A stretch of 64,000 bases of DNA from Algimonas arctica (GTDB lineage Bacteria > Pseudomonadota > Alphaproteobacteria > Caulobacterales > Maricaulaceae): NCBI RefSeq assembly GCF_014652695.1, contig NZ_BMZH01000001.1, positions 396,401 through 460,400 of the forward strand, given 5' to 3'. This document shows, in pieces, positions 1 to 9,752 of the stretch (its first letter is position 1; each line of letters begins with the position of its first letter). The translations under genes and the position numbers were made by a program. The notes under the pieces were generated by a model. The model did not search any database and had not been told where the DNA came from. It worked only from the letters and a program-made list of their open reading frames with translations.

Positions 1-713
1 AGCTTAAGGCCATCCCGGCTGACGCGCCAAAATTGATCGCGTTTGAGTCTGTCTATTCCATGGACGCCGATATCGCCCCGATCGCAGAGATTTGCGATCT
101 GGCCGATAAGTATAATGCCCTGACCTATATCGACGAAGTTCATGCGGTTGGCATGTATGGCCCACGCGGCGGTGGCGTGAGTGAGCAACGCGGCCTGATG
201 GACCGGATCGATATTATTCAAGGCACATTAGCCAAAGCCTACGGCATGATCGGGGGCTATATCGCCGCCGATAAAGTCATTGTGGATGCCATCCGCAGTC
301 TTGCCTCAGGCTTCATCTTTACAACATCAATCCCGCCTTCAACCGCGGCGGGTGCGCTTCGGTCGGTCCGCATCCTCAAGATCACCCCCGAAGTACGTTC
401 GCAGCACCAAGAGCGCGCCAATTCGCTAAAAGCGCGGTTCCGCGCGGCAGGCTACCCTTTCATTGATGGCGACACGCATATTGTCCCGCTGATGATCGGT
501 GATCCGGTCAAATGTCAGGCGATCAGCGACCGTTTAATCGAAGGTTACGGCATTTACGCCCAACCGATCAATTACCCGACGGTGCCACGGGGCACAGAAC
601 GTCTCCGGTTCACGCCCAGCCCTTTTCATTCCGACGTCATGTTAGACGAACTTATGTCTGCGCTCTCGCAGGTTTGGGCGGAGTTCGAATTACCGCGGGA
701 AAAGGTTGCTTGA
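1..713 (+). CDS. hemA: 5-aminolevulinate synthase, C-terminal part (gene cut by window edge)
   Basis: This is the C-terminal part of the PLP enzyme that condenses glycine with succinyl-CoA to 5-aminolevulinate, the first step of the alphaproteobacterial (C4) heme pathway. The frame is open from base 3 to the stop at 713, so the start lies upstream of the window. Visible landmarks are [13 protein letters not shown], the PLP-binding segment [17 protein letters not shown] and [14 protein letters not shown], which carries the Schiff-base lysine. [11 protein letters not shown] is typical of ALAS rather than of related alpha-oxoamine synthases. glyA follows 77 bp downstream on the same strand. The assignment is secure although the gene is partial. 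Confidence 0.95.
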   Translation, partial: LKAIPADAPKLIAFESVYSMDADIAPIAEICDLADKYNALTYIDEVHAVGMYGPRGGGVSEQRGLMDRIDIIQGTLAKAYGMIGGYIAADKVIVDAIRSLASGFIFTTSIPPSTAAGALRSVRILKITPEVRSQHQERANSLKARFRAAGYPFIDGDTHIVPLMIGDPVKCQAISDRLIEGYGIYAQPINYPTVPRGTERLRFTPSPFHSDVMLDELMSALSQVWAEFELPREKVA

Positions 714-729
714 TTCCGCCCCACTTGCG

Positions 730-758
730 TTGTCGCGCGGTCAGGAAGCGGTTATAGG
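730..758 (+). promoter_or_regulatory. Possible sigma70-type promoter for glyA
   Basis: TTGTCG at 730-735 and TATAGG at 753-758 are separated by 17 bp, in the short gap between hemA and glyA. Each hexamer matches four of six consensus bases. This is a weak, position-based prediction. Confidence 0.3.
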
Positions 759-790
759 CGGGGCGTTCTTTCTCTGACGCAGGGTTTTCC

Positions 791-2104
791 ATGTCCGCCG
801 CCGAAAACAAATCTTCTGAGTATCTCAATAAGTTTTTCTCGCAGAGTCTCGCTGAGCGTGACCCGGCGTTGTTCTCTTGTATGCAAGATGAACTGCAGCG
901 CCAGCAGCAAGAAATAGAGCTGATCGCGTCTGAGAACATTGTCTCTCACGCTGTTATGGAGGCCCAAGGGTCTGTTTTAACGAATAAATATGCCGAAGGT
1001 TATCCGGGGCGTCGTTACTATGGCGGCTGCCAATATGTGGACGTGGCAGAACAGTTGGCGATTGATCGGGCGACAGAATTGTTCGGCTGTGGCTTTGCCA
1101 ATGTGCAGCCCAACAGCGGATCACAAGCCAATCAAGGCGTGTTTCTCGCGCTATTGCAGCCCGGCGATACGATTCTCGGGATGGATCTCGCGTCTGGAGG
1201 GCACCTCACACACGGCGCACCGCCTAATATGTCGGGCAAATGGTTCAATGCTGTCTCATATGGTGTCCGCGAAGACGACCACCTGATTGATTATGATCAG
1301 GTTGAAGCGCTCGCGCTGGAGCATCATCCAAAAATGATCATTTGCGGTGGCTCGGCCTATAGTCGCGTTATCGACTTTGCCCGATTCCGCGCGATAGCGG
1401 ATAAGGTTGGCGCCTACCTCCATGTTGATATGGCGCATTTCGCCGGATTGGTTGCAGGCGGGGTTCATCCGAGCCCGTTCCCACATGCCCATGTCGCGAC
1501 AACGACAACACATAAAACGCTACGCGGCCCACGCGGCGGCATGATCCTGACAAATGACGAAAAGTTGGCCAAGAAGTTCAATTCTGCGATTTTCCCCGGT
1601 TTGCAAGGCGGGCCGTTGATGCACGTTATCGCTGGCAAGGCCGTCGCGTTTGCGGATTGCCTGCAACCCGAATTCAAAGATTACGCCGCGCGCGTGATTG
1701 AAAACTGCAAAGCTATGGCCGGGGCATTGGTCGAAGGCGGTTACGCTGTCATTACAGGCGGAACGGACACGCACTTAGCGTTGATCGATTTGTCGCCAAA
1801 AGGCGTGAAGGGGAATGCTGCCGAGAAAGCCCTCGGTCGCGCTTATATCACGTGTAACAAGAACGGCATTCCATTCGACAAAGAGAAATTCACCATCACG
1901 TCCGGCATTCGCGTTGGTTCCCCGGCAGGGACGACCCGCGGCTTCGGTCCAGCAGAATTCAGGGAAGTGGGCAAGTTGATGTGCGAGGTGCTGGATGCGC
2001 TCGCAGAAAACCCAAAGGGTGATCCTGATGTGGAGGCCAGTGTTCGTGATCGTGTGAAAGCGCTGACAGCGCGGTTCCCTATTTATCAGAGCGTATCGGC
2101 TTAA
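791..2104 (+). CDS. glyA: Serine hydroxymethyltransferase
   Basis: This cytosolic PLP enzyme interconverts serine and glycine while charging tetrahydrofolate with a one-carbon unit. The 437-residue product has the usual length. It contains the N-terminal signature [20 protein letters not shown], then [15 protein letters not shown] and the PLP-lysine segment [11 protein letters not shown] around residue 240. [11 protein letters not shown] is also diagnostic. The start is ATG at 791. Glycine supply links it to the upstream hemA, whose product consumes glycine, although a possible promoter lies between them. A good intrinsic terminator follows 25 bp after the stop. Confidence 0.98.
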   Translation: MSAAENKSSEYLNKFFSQSLAERDPALFSCMQDELQRQQQEIELIASENIVSHAVMEAQGSVLTNKYAEGYPGRRYYGGCQYVDVAEQLAIDRATELFGCGFANVQPNSGSQANQGVFLALLQPGDTILGMDLASGGHLTHGAPPNMSGKWFNAVSYGVREDDHLIDYDQVEALALEHHPKMIICGGSAYSRVIDFARFRAIADKVGAYLHVDMAHFAGLVAGGVHPSPFPHAHVATTTTHKTLRGPRGGMILTNDEKLAKKFNSAIFPGLQGGPLMHVIAGKAVAFADCLQPEFKDYAARVIENCKAMAGALVEGGYAVITGGTDTHLALIDLSPKGVKGNAAEKALGRAYITCNKNGIPFDKEKFTITSGIRVGSPAGTTRGFGPAEFREVGKLMCEVLDALAENPKGDPDVEASVRDRVKALTARFPIYQSVSA

Positions 2105-2128
2105 CAGCCGCCAAATCGTCTACTCTTA

Positions 2129-2154
2129 AAGCCGGCGGAGACGTCGGCTTTTTT
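2129..2154 (+). terminator. Intrinsic terminator after glyA
   Basis: A 9-bp stem (2129-2137 with 2142-2150, one G-T pair) closes a GAGA tetraloop and runs directly into six T's. It ends the glyA transcript and separates it from nrdR. The 200 bp that follow, up to nrdR, are AT-rich and show no gene. Confidence 0.85.
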
Positions 2155-2354
2155 ATGTGCGATATAAATTTAACATATAAAACAATGGGTTGGTGAAGTC
2201 TCTAAAGAACCTATGCATAATTGCTATCCTCATTTGGGTCGCTTATAAGTAAAACTTATAATCATCTGTCAGCCACCTATCGCGTGTTCGGTATACAGAA
2301 CGCTCGCGGCCTCAGACCTTTGCAACTCTTACAAATCTCCCCTATGAGCGGGTT

Positions 2355-2816
2355 ATGCGCTGCCCATTTTGTTCGAGCGAAGATACGCAAGTAAAAGACT
2401 CGCGTCAGGCCGAGGATGGTAATGCCGTCCGACGTCGGCGACTCTGTTCCAAATGTGGTGGCCGATTCACAACGTTTGAACGCGTTCAGCTCCGTGACCT
2501 TCAAGTTATCAAAAATTCTGGCAAACAGGTTCCGTTTGATCGTGACAAGCTGATGCGGTCAGTTCGGATCGCGTTGCAAAAACGCCCCATTGATGAAGAC
2601 CGTGTCGAACAAATGGTATCGGGCATTGTGCGCCAACTGGAATCATCCGGCCAAGCCGATGTGACCTCTGATTACATTGGTGAGTTGGTGATGGAGGGGC
2701 TCTCCGAGCTCGATAAGATCGCCTATGTTCGCTATGCTAGCGTTTACCGCGATTTCCGCGCGACAGAAGATTTCGGGCAGTTCATCGAATCCGAAAAGCT
2801 TCGCGACGAAAGTTAG
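2355..2816 (+). CDS. nrdR: Transcriptional repressor NrdR of ribonucleotide reductase genes
   Basis: NrdR is a zinc-ribbon and ATP-cone repressor that senses ATP/dATP and shuts off ribonucleotide reductase genes. The 153-residue product starts MRCPFC and carries the four zinc ligands C3, C6, C31 and C34. The basic stretch [17 protein letters not shown] follows, then the ATP-cone domain from about residue 49. Length and motifs are canonical. It lies 5 bp before ribE, so it probably heads the riboflavin operon, as is common in Proteobacteria. In many relatives ribD sits between these two genes; it is absent here. No NrdR box was recognised in the window. Confidence 0.97.
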   Translation: MRCPFCSSEDTQVKDSRQAEDGNAVRRRRLCSKCGGRFTTFERVQLRDLQVIKNSGKQVPFDRDKLMRSVRIALQKRPIDEDRVEQMVSGIVRQLESSGQADVTSDYIGELVMEGLSELDKIAYVRYASVYRDFRATEDFGQFIESEKLRDES

Positions 2817-2821
2817 GCCGC

Positions 2822-3442
2822 ATGTTTACGGGAATCATTACCGACGTCGGTCGGCTGCGCGAGGTAACGCGTGTGACGGGCTCCGAATGGGGCGACACCC
2901 GCATGATCGTGGAAACTGCCTTTGATACGGATACAATCAACATTGGCGCGTCCATCGCACATTCGGGTGCGTGTATGACTGTCGTCGATAAAGGCCGGGA
3001 CAAAGATCAAAATTGGTATGCGTTCGACGTGTCGGACGAAAGTCTTGATAAAACCACCCTTGGAGACTGGGCGGTCGGGCAAGCGATCAATTTAGAGCGC
3101 GCTTTGACAGGGACGGATGAACTGGGCGGCCATATGGTGACGGGCCATGTCGATACGACGGCGCGCTGTGTTTCGCGTGATGCTGTGGCCGGGTCTACAC
3201 GCTATCGGATCAAAGTGCCTGAAGACCTTGCTTTTGCGATTGCTCCGAAGGGGTCTGTGACAGTGGACGGGGTCTCTTTAACGGTGAATGATGTGAGCGC
3301 CGGGACTTTCATGATTAACATCATCCCGCACACATTAGAGGTTACGACACTGGGTCGATTACAGCCCGGTGACGAGGTAAATCTGGAAATTGACGTGATC
3401 GCTCGCTATGTGGCGCGTTACCTGAGCCACATGAAAGCCTAA
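2822..3442 (+). CDS. ribE: Riboflavin synthase, alpha subunit
   Basis: This enzyme dismutates two molecules of 6,7-dimethyl-8-ribityllumazine into riboflavin. The 206-residue product starts with the family hallmark MFTGIITDVG and contains two tandem lumazine-binding beta-barrels. Their matching motifs are SIAHSGACMTVVD in the first half and SVTVDGVSLTVND in the second. GHMVTGHVD marks the active-site region between the repeats. It lies in the riboflavin operon, 5 bp after nrdR and 19 bp before ribB. Confidence 0.97.
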   Translation: MFTGIITDVGRLREVTRVTGSEWGDTRMIVETAFDTDTINIGASIAHSGACMTVVDKGRDKDQNWYAFDVSDESLDKTTLGDWAVGQAINLERALTGTDELGGHMVTGHVDTTARCVSRDAVAGSTRYRIKVPEDLAFAIAPKGSVTVDGVSLTVNDVSAGTFMINIIPHTLEVTTLGRLQPGDEVNLEIDVIARYVARYLSHMKA

Positions 3443-3461
3443 TAGAGGCTAAGGAGAGGGT

Positions 3462-4604
3462 TTGACCCAAGTGAACGAAGCGACTTTTCAGGATGTTTAT
3501 AACCTCGCAACACCCGAGGAAATCATCGAGGATGCGCGCAATGGGCGCATGTATATTCTTGTCGACGCAGAGGATCGGGAAAATGAGGGCGACCTTATTA
3601 TCCCGGCGCAATTTGCGACACCTGATGCGATCAATTTCATGGCGAAGTTTGGGCGTGGCCTGATTTGTCTAGCGCTCGAAAAACAGCGTGCAGAAGAGCT
3701 CGACCTCAAAAATATGAGCACCGACAATGCGTCACGCTTCGAAACCGCCTTTACCCAATCGATTGAGGCCCGCGAAGGTGTGACAACTGGCATTTCCGCC
3801 GGTGACCGCGCGCGGACGACACAAGTGGCGATTGATCCGGACAGCCGCCCGGACGACATTGTCAGCCCCGGCCATATGTTCCCGATCATTGCCAAAGAAG
3901 GCGGCGTTTTGGTTCGGACAGGCCATACGGAAGCATCTGTCGATATTTCCCGCTTAGCGGGACTAAACCCGTCTGCTGTGATCTGCGAAATCATGAATGA
4001 TGACGGCACGATGGCGCGCTTGGACGACCTCGTCATCTTCGCTCAATTCCACGGCTTAAAGATCGGGACGATTGAAAGCCTCGTCGCGCACCGACTGGAA
4101 CGCGACCATTTCGTCAAACATATTGCGACCTCGGACTTCACGTCACAGCGTGGCGATGATTTCAAAATCCATGTTTATCGCAATCTGCTCGACGGTAAAG
4201 ACCATGTCGCTTTGTCACGCGGTGAAGCCAAAGCTGACGCGCCGAGCCTGGTTCGCGTTCATAAAATCGACTTTGCCGGGGATATTCTCTCCGAGGATAG
4301 TCCACGCGCTGGCCTGATTTGGGACGCGATGAAAGTGTTGGCAGAACATGATGGTCACGGCGTGTTGGTGTTGATCCGGGAGGGGTCAATCGATTCGCTC
4401 TTGGAACGATTGGGCGCGCATAAATCGACTGTTGACCGCAAAGAACAAACTGTGCGTGAATATGGCGTCGGAGCACAAATTCTGACACATCTCGGCGTAA
4501 CGAAAATGACGCTCCTGTCGAATTCCATGCCGAAATTGATCGGGCTTGATGCCTATGATCTCGAAATCGTCGGCCTTCATCCCCTCACACATACACGGAC
4601 CTAA
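3462..4604 (+). CDS. ribB: 3,4-dihydroxy-2-butanone 4-phosphate synthase with a degenerate GTP cyclohydrolase II-like domain (RibBX type)
   Basis: The N-terminal domain (about residues 15-215) makes the four-carbon unit of riboflavin from ribulose 5-phosphate. It has the acidic signature DAEDRENEGDLIIPA, the STDNASRFETAFTQSIEA region and the RTGHTEASVDI motif. The C-terminal half (about 225-375) resembles RibA in length and ending, but the zinc-binding cysteine cluster expected after the conserved His is absent; the segment reads KIDFAGDILSEDSPRAGLIW. That domain is therefore probably not a GTP cyclohydrolase, and a separate RibA is needed elsewhere. The start is TTG at 3462, chosen for the Shine-Dalgarno sequence AAGGAGAG 4-5 bases upstream. 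Confidence 0.93.
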   Translation: MTQVNEATFQDVYNLATPEEIIEDARNGRMYILVDAEDRENEGDLIIPAQFATPDAINFMAKFGRGLICLALEKQRAEELDLKNMSTDNASRFETAFTQSIEAREGVTTGISAGDRARTTQVAIDPDSRPDDIVSPGHMFPIIAKEGGVLVRTGHTEASVDISRLAGLNPSAVICEIMNDDGTMARLDDLVIFAQFHGLKIGTIESLVAHRLERDHFVKHIATSDFTSQRGDDFKIHVYRNLLDGKDHVALSRGEAKADAPSLVRVHKIDFAGDILSEDSPRAGLIWDAMKVLAEHDGHGVLVLIREGSIDSLLERLGAHKSTVDRKEQTVREYGVGAQILTHLGVTKMTLLSNSMPKLIGLDAYDLEIVGLHPLTHTRT

Positions 4605-4608
4605 GCCC

Positions 4609-5046
4609 ATGAAAGTGCTCGTCATCGAGGCGCGTTTTTACGAGCCCATCTCCGATATGCTGCTCGACGGCGCGCTTGATGCGCTCGGCGCGGCAGACGT
4701 TGACGTTTTTCAGGTGACGGTGCCGGGTGCACTCGAAATCCCGCACGTCATCAGTTTCGCGGAAGCGGCCGGCGCTGGCTACGATGCCTATGTCGCCTTG
4801 GGTTGCGTTATCCGCGGTGAAACAACTCATTATGATTATGTCTGCCAAGAAAGCGCGCGCGCGCTCATGGACTTAGCTGTGACCCAGCAACTGGCCATCG
4901 GTAACGGTATCATCACCGTCGAAAATGAAGCCCAAGCGATAGCTCGCGCGGATAAGTCTCAAAAGGACAAGGGCGGGTTTGCAGCACGCGCGGCGATAAC
5001 CATGGTCGGCATTCGCGATGAACTCGCCGAAAGTGCCGAGACATGA
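4609..5046 (+). CDS. ribH: 6,7-dimethyl-8-ribityllumazine synthase
   Basis: Lumazine synthase joins the RibB product to the pyrimidine intermediate, making the substrate of RibE. The 145-residue product contains VPGALEIPHVI and the phosphate-binding and catalytic stretch GCVIRGETTHYDYV, both diagnostic. I chose ATG at 4609, which starts MKVLVIEARFYEPIS only 4 bp after the ribB stop. A longer frame opening at 4546 lies inside ribB and adds unrelated residues. The stop overlaps the nusB start in an ATGA arrangement, so the two are translationally coupled. Confidence 0.96.
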   Translation: MKVLVIEARFYEPISDMLLDGALDALGAADVDVFQVTVPGALEIPHVISFAEAAGAGYDAYVALGCVIRGETTHYDYVCQESARALMDLAVTQQLAIGNGIITVENEAQAIARADKSQKDKGGFAARAAITMVGIRDELAESAET

Positions 5047-5588
5047 GCGGCTCCACGCCAAAGCTGAGACGCGAAGCGCGTCTGTCTGGGGTTCAAGCTC
5101 TCTACCAAATGGACGTCGCCAACGCGAAGTCTAAGCAAGTTATCTACGAATTTCTAAACCACCGTTTTGGCTATGAAGGCGAAAACGGCATGGTGACGGC
5201 CGATGAAAAATTCTTCGAAGAACTCGTCGAAGGGGTCGTGCGTGAACAAGATCAAATCGATGCCAAGTTGGATGCACAGCTTCCGGACAAATGGCCGCTT
5301 CGTCGGCTTGATATGACGCTTCGCGCGCTCCTTCGGGCGGGTGTTTTTGAAATTACACAACGCCCCGATGTTCCTGCGCTCGTAATTATCGATGAATATG
5401 TGGCCATTGCCTCAGACTTTTTTAGCGGCAAAGAGCCCGGAATGGTCAACGCTGTGATGGATAAAATTGCCCGCGCCGTGCGGTCGGCAGAATTTGGCCT
5501 TCCATTGCCTGCGTCGATTTCTGTTGATCCCATCGAAGTGTCTGATGACGCCGATACGTCGACACTCATTGATGACGCGGACAGTTGA
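5043..5588 (+). CDS. nusB: Transcription antitermination protein NusB
   Basis: NusB pairs with NusE (S10) on boxA RNA to promote rRNA antitermination. The 181-residue all-helical product begins with the typical RREARLSGVQALYQMDVA and has the C-terminal block PALVIIDEYVAIASDF. It is somewhat longer than the usual 140-165 residues because of an acidic tail rich in Asp and Ser. It overlaps ribH and thiL by 4 bp each. The ribH-nusB-thiL order is widespread in Proteobacteria. Confidence 0.95.
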   Translation: MSGSTPKLRREARLSGVQALYQMDVANAKSKQVIYEFLNHRFGYEGENGMVTADEKFFEELVEGVVREQDQIDAKLDAQLPDKWPLRRLDMTLRALLRAGVFEITQRPDVPALVIIDEYVAIASDFFSGKEPGMVNAVMDKIARAVRSAEFGLPLPASISVDPIEVSDDADTSTLIDDADS

Positions 5589-6481
5589 ACGAACGCGACT
5601 TTATTGCCTTGCTGCGTCCGCTCGCCGGACCTGCGGCCCTTAACCTGGATGATGACGCCGCGATTTTAACGCCGCCTCCAGGGCAAGACCTGATCGTGTC
5701 CAAGGACACGATGGTTGAGGGTGTTCATTTTCCAAAAGGTCGGATTGGCGGGGGTTTTTCCGAACGCCTTCTGCGTACAGCGCTTTCTGATCTCGCCGCT
5801 AAAGGTGCCCGCCCGATCGGTTATATGCTCTCAGTCGCGTGGCCGATAGGGCGTGATCCCAAATGGCTGAATGGGTTTGTTCGGGGCTTGCACGACGCGC
5901 AAGAAAGCTTTGATTGCCCCCTGATTGGGGGGGATACAACATCAACTGATGGCCCGCTTGTCGCCAGTGTTACGGTGTTCGGCCTTGTTCCCAACGGCGA
6001 AATGGTCCGCAGATCAGGCGCGAAACCGGGCGATGACGTCTGGTTCACAGGCACATTAGGTTTAGCTGAAATAGGACTGGCCATTGTGTCGGGACACGCG
6101 GTTGATCTGAGTCCGTCTAAGCGACTAGTGGCGGAAGAGGCCTACTTGAGGCCAGAACCCAGATTCGCGTTTCGAAAGGTTTTGCGACGTTTCGCAACGG
6201 CGGCAGCTGATATTTCGGATGGGCTGCTTAGTGAAGCAGGGCATATCGCAACGGCGAGTGGCGTTCAGATAGATTTGATCGCCGAAACCACAAAAAATGC
6301 GGACTTTGGGGACGATTACGAACTTCTCTTTACGGCATCCGCGCGCAATCGAGAGGAAATTGTCGAGGGGGCAAAAGCAATCGGATTGCCTTTAACGCTA
6401 TGCGGACATGTCTTAGAGGGTGTCGGCGTGACCGTAGAGGGGACCGTCGTTAAACCTGAGGGCTATCGCCATCGATTCTAA
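5585..6481 (+). CDS. thiL: Thiamine-monophosphate kinase
   Basis: ThiL phosphorylates thiamine monophosphate to the cofactor thiamine pyrophosphate. The 298-residue product has the N-terminal LDDDAAIL metal/ATP motif, DTMVEGVHF, the glycine-rich PLIGGDTTSTDGPL and the C-terminal GDDYELLF. It is shorter than most ThiL (about 320-330) because the segment between ISDGLL and GDDYELLF is reduced; the catalytic motifs remain. It starts at TTG 5585, overlapping the nusB stop by 4 bp. It converges on bamE with a 4-bp overlap at the stop codons. Confidence 0.94.
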   Translation: MNERDFIALLRPLAGPAALNLDDDAAILTPPPGQDLIVSKDTMVEGVHFPKGRIGGGFSERLLRTALSDLAAKGARPIGYMLSVAWPIGRDPKWLNGFVRGLHDAQESFDCPLIGGDTTSTDGPLVASVTVFGLVPNGEMVRRSGAKPGDDVWFTGTLGLAEIGLAIVSGHAVDLSPSKRLVAEEAYLRPEPRFAFRKVLRRFATAAADISDGLLSEAGHIATASGVQIDLIAETTKNADFGDDYELLFTASARNREEIVEGAKAIGLPLTLCGHVLEGVGVTVEGTVVKPEGYRHRF

Positions 6482-6969
6482 TTGGGGCCGCCGCCCGGAA
6501 CGTCCTGATTGCCGCCACCGATTCTATCCGTTGGGATACGGCCAATCGTCCCAAACACTTGCTCAAGGACGGACAATTCGCGTCCGCGCGTCGGTGTTTC
6601 ACGATTCTCGTAATTGACGACGCGGCGATCTTCAATGCCGTATTCAGCCACTTTTGTGACCTGTCCATCGGCATTAAATGAGATGGCGGTGATCGTTTGT
6701 TCCTGCACTTGCGGGCGAAGATAGGCGTAACGTTCACGAACTTGATTGATATAATACCAAGTGTCTTGCTCGACATCTTCGTCAAATGTGCCTTCAACGG
6801 AGGGGCTACCCAAGGACGCAAGCACACTGGCTTTCGTGTCCGTGCTCGGATTAATCTCCTGCGGCTTGGCGTCCTGTGTCGGGACATAACCATGCGTCCG
6901 AAGGATCGGGTTGCATCCGGTCGCGACAAGTGCGCCGATGATCATGAATGCTGCAACAGAATTGCGCAT
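6478..6969 (-). CDS. bamE: Outer-membrane assembly lipoprotein BamE (SmpA/OmlA family)
   Basis: BamE is the small lipoprotein of the BAM complex that inserts beta-barrel proteins into the outer membrane. The 163-residue product has a lipoprotein signal peptide ending LVATGC around residue 19. The SmpA/OmlA core is marked by a SVLASLGSPS motif and WYYINQ. A Gly/Pro-rich tail follows. The start chosen is ATG at 6969, where the signal peptide begins (MRNSVAAF). The frame remains open 87 codons upstream, but that stretch has no signal-peptide character and runs antisense into the next gene. Confidence 0.9.
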   Translation of the reverse strand: MRNSVAAFMIIGALVATGCNPILRTHGYVPTQDAKPQEINPSTDTKASVLASLGSPSVEGTFDEDVEQDTWYYINQVRERYAYLRPQVQEQTITAISFNADGQVTKVAEYGIEDRRVVNYENRETPTRGRELSVLEQVFGTIGRIPTDRIGGGNQDVPGGGPN

Positions 6970-7068
6970 GAGCCGTCTCTCAATTAGGGCGCCAGAAATC
7001 TTATGTTGCCCTAGCCAAAGCGTCAGGGCTTCGCAAGTATGGCGCACTGTATATGACGGAGGCTTAAC

Positions 7069-7605
7069 ATGGGCTTGTTTGATCGATTGATGGGGCGTGA
7101 TTTGCCCGAGCGTAAAGATGCGCGTCGCATATACCGCCACCTGATGGCGCAAGCGCGCACCCCTGCGTTTTACGGGCAGGGAGGAATAGCGGATGACTTT
7201 GATGGTCGGATCGACATGATTGCGCTGCATTTAACGATTATTATGGAACGGCTTCGCTCGGAGGGGGAAGACGGGGCGTTGCTCAATCAGGCGCTGTTTG
7301 ATGAGATGAAAGATGATTTCGAAGTCGCTCTGCGGGAAGAAGGTATTTCGGACACGGGTGTGAAACGCCGGATCAAACCGATGATTGGCCATTTTTACGA
7401 CCGTCTGAAAACTTATACCGATGCGTTAAAGACTGAAAATCCGCAGAAGACCCTCGCCGATAGCTTTGTTATTGCGACGGAAAATGAAAATCCGTCCACT
7501 TTTGCCCTGAAACTGGCTGATTATTCGCTCGATTGGTTGAAGGATCTGCGAACTCTGTCCATGAAGCAAATAACGGACGGCCGGATCTTCTTTCCGGAGC
7601 TTTAA
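7069..7605 (+). CDS. Ubiquinol-cytochrome c chaperone family protein (Cbp3-like)
   Basis: The 178-residue product matches the alphaproteobacterial and mitochondrial Cbp3/UQCC1 family involved in cytochrome bc1 assembly. Visible family features are the RIYRHLMAQARTPAFYG opening, FDGRIDMIALHLTIIMERL, and an acidic patch followed by GISDTGVKRRIKPMIGHFYDRL. It is divergent from bamE across a 99-bp gap, an arrangement common in this class. In many relatives a YceD (DUF177) gene follows; here plsX comes directly after 55 bp. The family call is firm; a role in this organism is inferred from homology. Confidence 0.9.
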   Translation: MGLFDRLMGRDLPERKDARRIYRHLMAQARTPAFYGQGGIADDFDGRIDMIALHLTIIMERLRSEGEDGALLNQALFDEMKDDFEVALREEGISDTGVKRRIKPMIGHFYDRLKTYTDALKTENPQKTLADSFVIATENENPSTFALKLADYSLDWLKDLRTLSMKQITDGRIFFPEL

Positions 7606-7660
7606 AGTTTCCTGAACTTTAGAACTATCACACGCGCGAACGGGGGCATATAGCATCGAA

Positions 7661-8713
7661 ATGCTTGATGGGCTGGTTATATCGATTGATGCCATGGGCG
7701 GGGACGAAGCCCCCGATATGGTAATCAAAGGGTTGGAGTATTTCTTGACCCATGAAGGGAAGGGCCGTCGCGCCCGGTTCCTTTTGCATGGCGATCAAGC
7801 CAAGCTCACTCCGTTGCTCGCAAAAGCGCCCCGAACCCGGGAGCGGTCCGAGGTCGTCCACACAGAAAAAACGATTTCAATGGATGACAAGCCGTCCCAG
7901 GCTCTGCGTCGGGGGAAAGATAGTTCCATGTGGAACGCCGTGGCCGCTGTGAAGGCCAAACGGGCCGAAATTGCGCTCTCAGCAGGGAATACAGGCGCGC
8001 TCATGGCGATGAGCAAGTTGCAACTACGGATGAAGCAGGGGGTTCAACGCCCCGCGCTCGCCGCGCTTTGGCCCAAAGAAAACGGGGTTTCAGTCGTGCT
8101 CGACGTGGGCGCGAATATTGATGTTGATGCGGCGCAGCTCACGGAATTCGCTGTGATGGGCGAAGCCTACCATAAGGCTCTCTATAAAAGTGAATCGCCG
8201 TCAATTGGCTTGCTCAACGTCGGGACAGAGGATCAAAAAGGGAATGCTGTCATCCGCGCCGCGCACGAGCGTTTGTCAGAAAGCCAGCTGGGACTGAATT
8301 ATGCGGGCTATGTCGAAGGCAATGATATTTCGACGGGGACTGTCGATGTTATCGTGACGGACGGATTTACTGGAAACATTGCGCTAAAAACCGCTGAAGG
8401 CATGGCGAAATTGATCGGCACCTTTTTCAATGAGGCGCTTCAAGGTAATTTTTGGTCCAAAATGCTGACGTTTTTGAATGCCTATGCCCTTTTCAAATTG
8501 AAACGTCGGATCGACCCGCGTCGCGTTAATGGCGCCGTTTTCTTAGGGCTGAACGGGATTGTTATCAAAAGTCACGGCGGCACCGACCGCGTGGGCTTTG
8601 CGAATGCCGTCAATATTGCGATCTTATTAGCCGAAACCGATTTCATGCATGCGATCGATGTGCGCCTTGATGCGTTACACGATGAAGACGACAATATTGG
8701 ATTTATCCCGTGA
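7661..8713 (+). CDS. plsX: Phosphate acyltransferase PlsX
   Basis: PlsX converts acyl-ACP to acyl-phosphate for phospholipid synthesis. The 350-residue product begins [18 protein letters not shown], the family signature. It has [24 protein letters not shown] and the C-terminal block [17 protein letters not shown]. It overlaps fabH by 4 bp (GTGA). The plsX-fabH pair couples phospholipid precursor supply to the first fatty acid condensation. The DUF177 gene often found immediately upstream in Alphaproteobacteria is missing. Confidence 0.97.
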   Translation: MLDGLVISIDAMGGDEAPDMVIKGLEYFLTHEGKGRRARFLLHGDQAKLTPLLAKAPRTRERSEVVHTEKTISMDDKPSQALRRGKDSSMWNAVAAVKAKRAEIALSAGNTGALMAMSKLQLRMKQGVQRPALAALWPKENGVSVVLDVGANIDVDAAQLTEFAVMGEAYHKALYKSESPSIGLLNVGTEDQKGNAVIRAAHERLSESQLGLNYAGYVEGNDISTGTVDVIVTDGFTGNIALKTAEGMAKLIGTFFNEALQGNFWSKMLTFLNAYALFKLKRRIDPRRVNGAVFLGLNGIVIKSHGGTDRVGFANAVNIAILLAETDFMHAIDVRLDALHDEDDNIGFIP

Positions 8714-9678
8714 CCAGTAGAGCCGTTATCCGAGGTATCGGCAGTTATTTGCCAGCTTGCGTTATGGAAAACGCCGAATTTGCGTCACGACTTGGTCTCG
8801 AAACGTCCGATGAATGGATCCGCGAACGCACGGGTATTAAGCGCCGTCACATAGCGGCGGACGGTGAGACGACGTCTGATCTCGGCTTTGCTGCGGCGCA
8901 AAAAGCGCTCGCCCATGCCAATATGGATATTAGCGAGATCGACCTCATTATGGTCGCAACATCCACACCTGATCTGACATTCCCGTCGACGGCAACAATG
9001 ATTCAACACCGTCTGGGTATGACTCACGGGGCTGCGTTTGATATTCAGGCCGTCTGTAGTGGCTTTCTCTACGGCATTCACACGGCTAACGCCTTAATCC
9101 GATCCGGAGCCCATCAACGGATTTTGTTGATCGGGGCTGAAACTTTCTCTCGGATTCTTGACTGGGAAGACCGCGGGACCTGTGTCTTGTTTGGTGATGG
9201 TGCGGGCGCGATCATCCTCGAAGGACAAAACGACACAGAGGATGGCATCATTCATTCCATTATCCGGTCCAATGGCGCGCATAAGGACATGCTTTATGTC
9301 GACGGCGGTCCGTCATCGACTGGAACGGTCGGTAAATTGCGAATGTTAGGCAATGCCGTTTTCAAACATGCTGTCACCGACATTGCCGGAATTATTCGAA
9401 CCTGTGCCGAAGAAGCGAACTATGATGTCCCGACCATTGATTGGTTTGTCCCGCATCAGGCGAATCAACGTATTTTGACGGCTGTCGCGCGAAAATTAAA
9501 ATTACAACCTGAGCAAGTTATCTCGACGGTCGATGAACATGCCAACACATCCGCCGCTAGTGTGCCGCTCGCGTGGGATGCGGCTGTGCGTGATGGGCGG
9601 ATCAAACGCGGGGACACAATTATGCTTGAAGCCTTCGGTGGCGGCTTTACTTGGGGCGCATGCCTGCTTCGATACTGA
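8710..9678 (+). CDS. fabH: 3-oxoacyl-ACP synthase III (KAS III)
   Basis: FabH starts fatty acid synthesis by condensing acetyl-CoA with malonyl-ACP. The 322-residue product has the Cys-His-Asn triad in its usual contexts: [25 protein letters not shown] and [14 protein letters not shown]. The C-terminal [17 protein letters not shown] is characteristic. The GTG start at 8710 overlaps the plsX stop by 4 bp, so translation is coupled. Confidence 0.98.
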   Translation: MTSRAVIRGIGSYLPACVMENAEFASRLGLETSDEWIRERTGIKRRHIAADGETTSDLGFAAAQKALAHANMDISEIDLIMVATSTPDLTFPSTATMIQHRLGMTHGAAFDIQAVCSGFLYGIHTANALIRSGAHQRILLIGAETFSRILDWEDRGTCVLFGDGAGAIILEGQNDTEDGIIHSIIRSNGAHKDMLYVDGGPSSTGTVGKLRMLGNAVFKHAVTDIAGIIRTCAEEANYDVPTIDWFVPHQANQRILTAVARKLKLQPEQVISTVDEHANTSAASVPLAWDAAVRDGRIKRGDTIMLEAFGGGFTWGACLLRY

Positions 9679-9752
9679 ATTTGCAAAGCTTTTCCAAAGA
9701 ATTGCCTATTTTTGTCTTGCACTAGGCGGCATCGATTTGCTTATATGATCTT

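Noticed and set aside
2105..2821. FMN riboswitch upstream of the riboflavin genes
   Set aside because: The rib genes follow nrdR directly and the 200 bp before nrdR do not show the conserved FMN-element segments.
6970..7230. Extended start for bamE
   Set aside because: The extension runs antisense into the chaperone gene and would bury the lipoprotein signal peptide.
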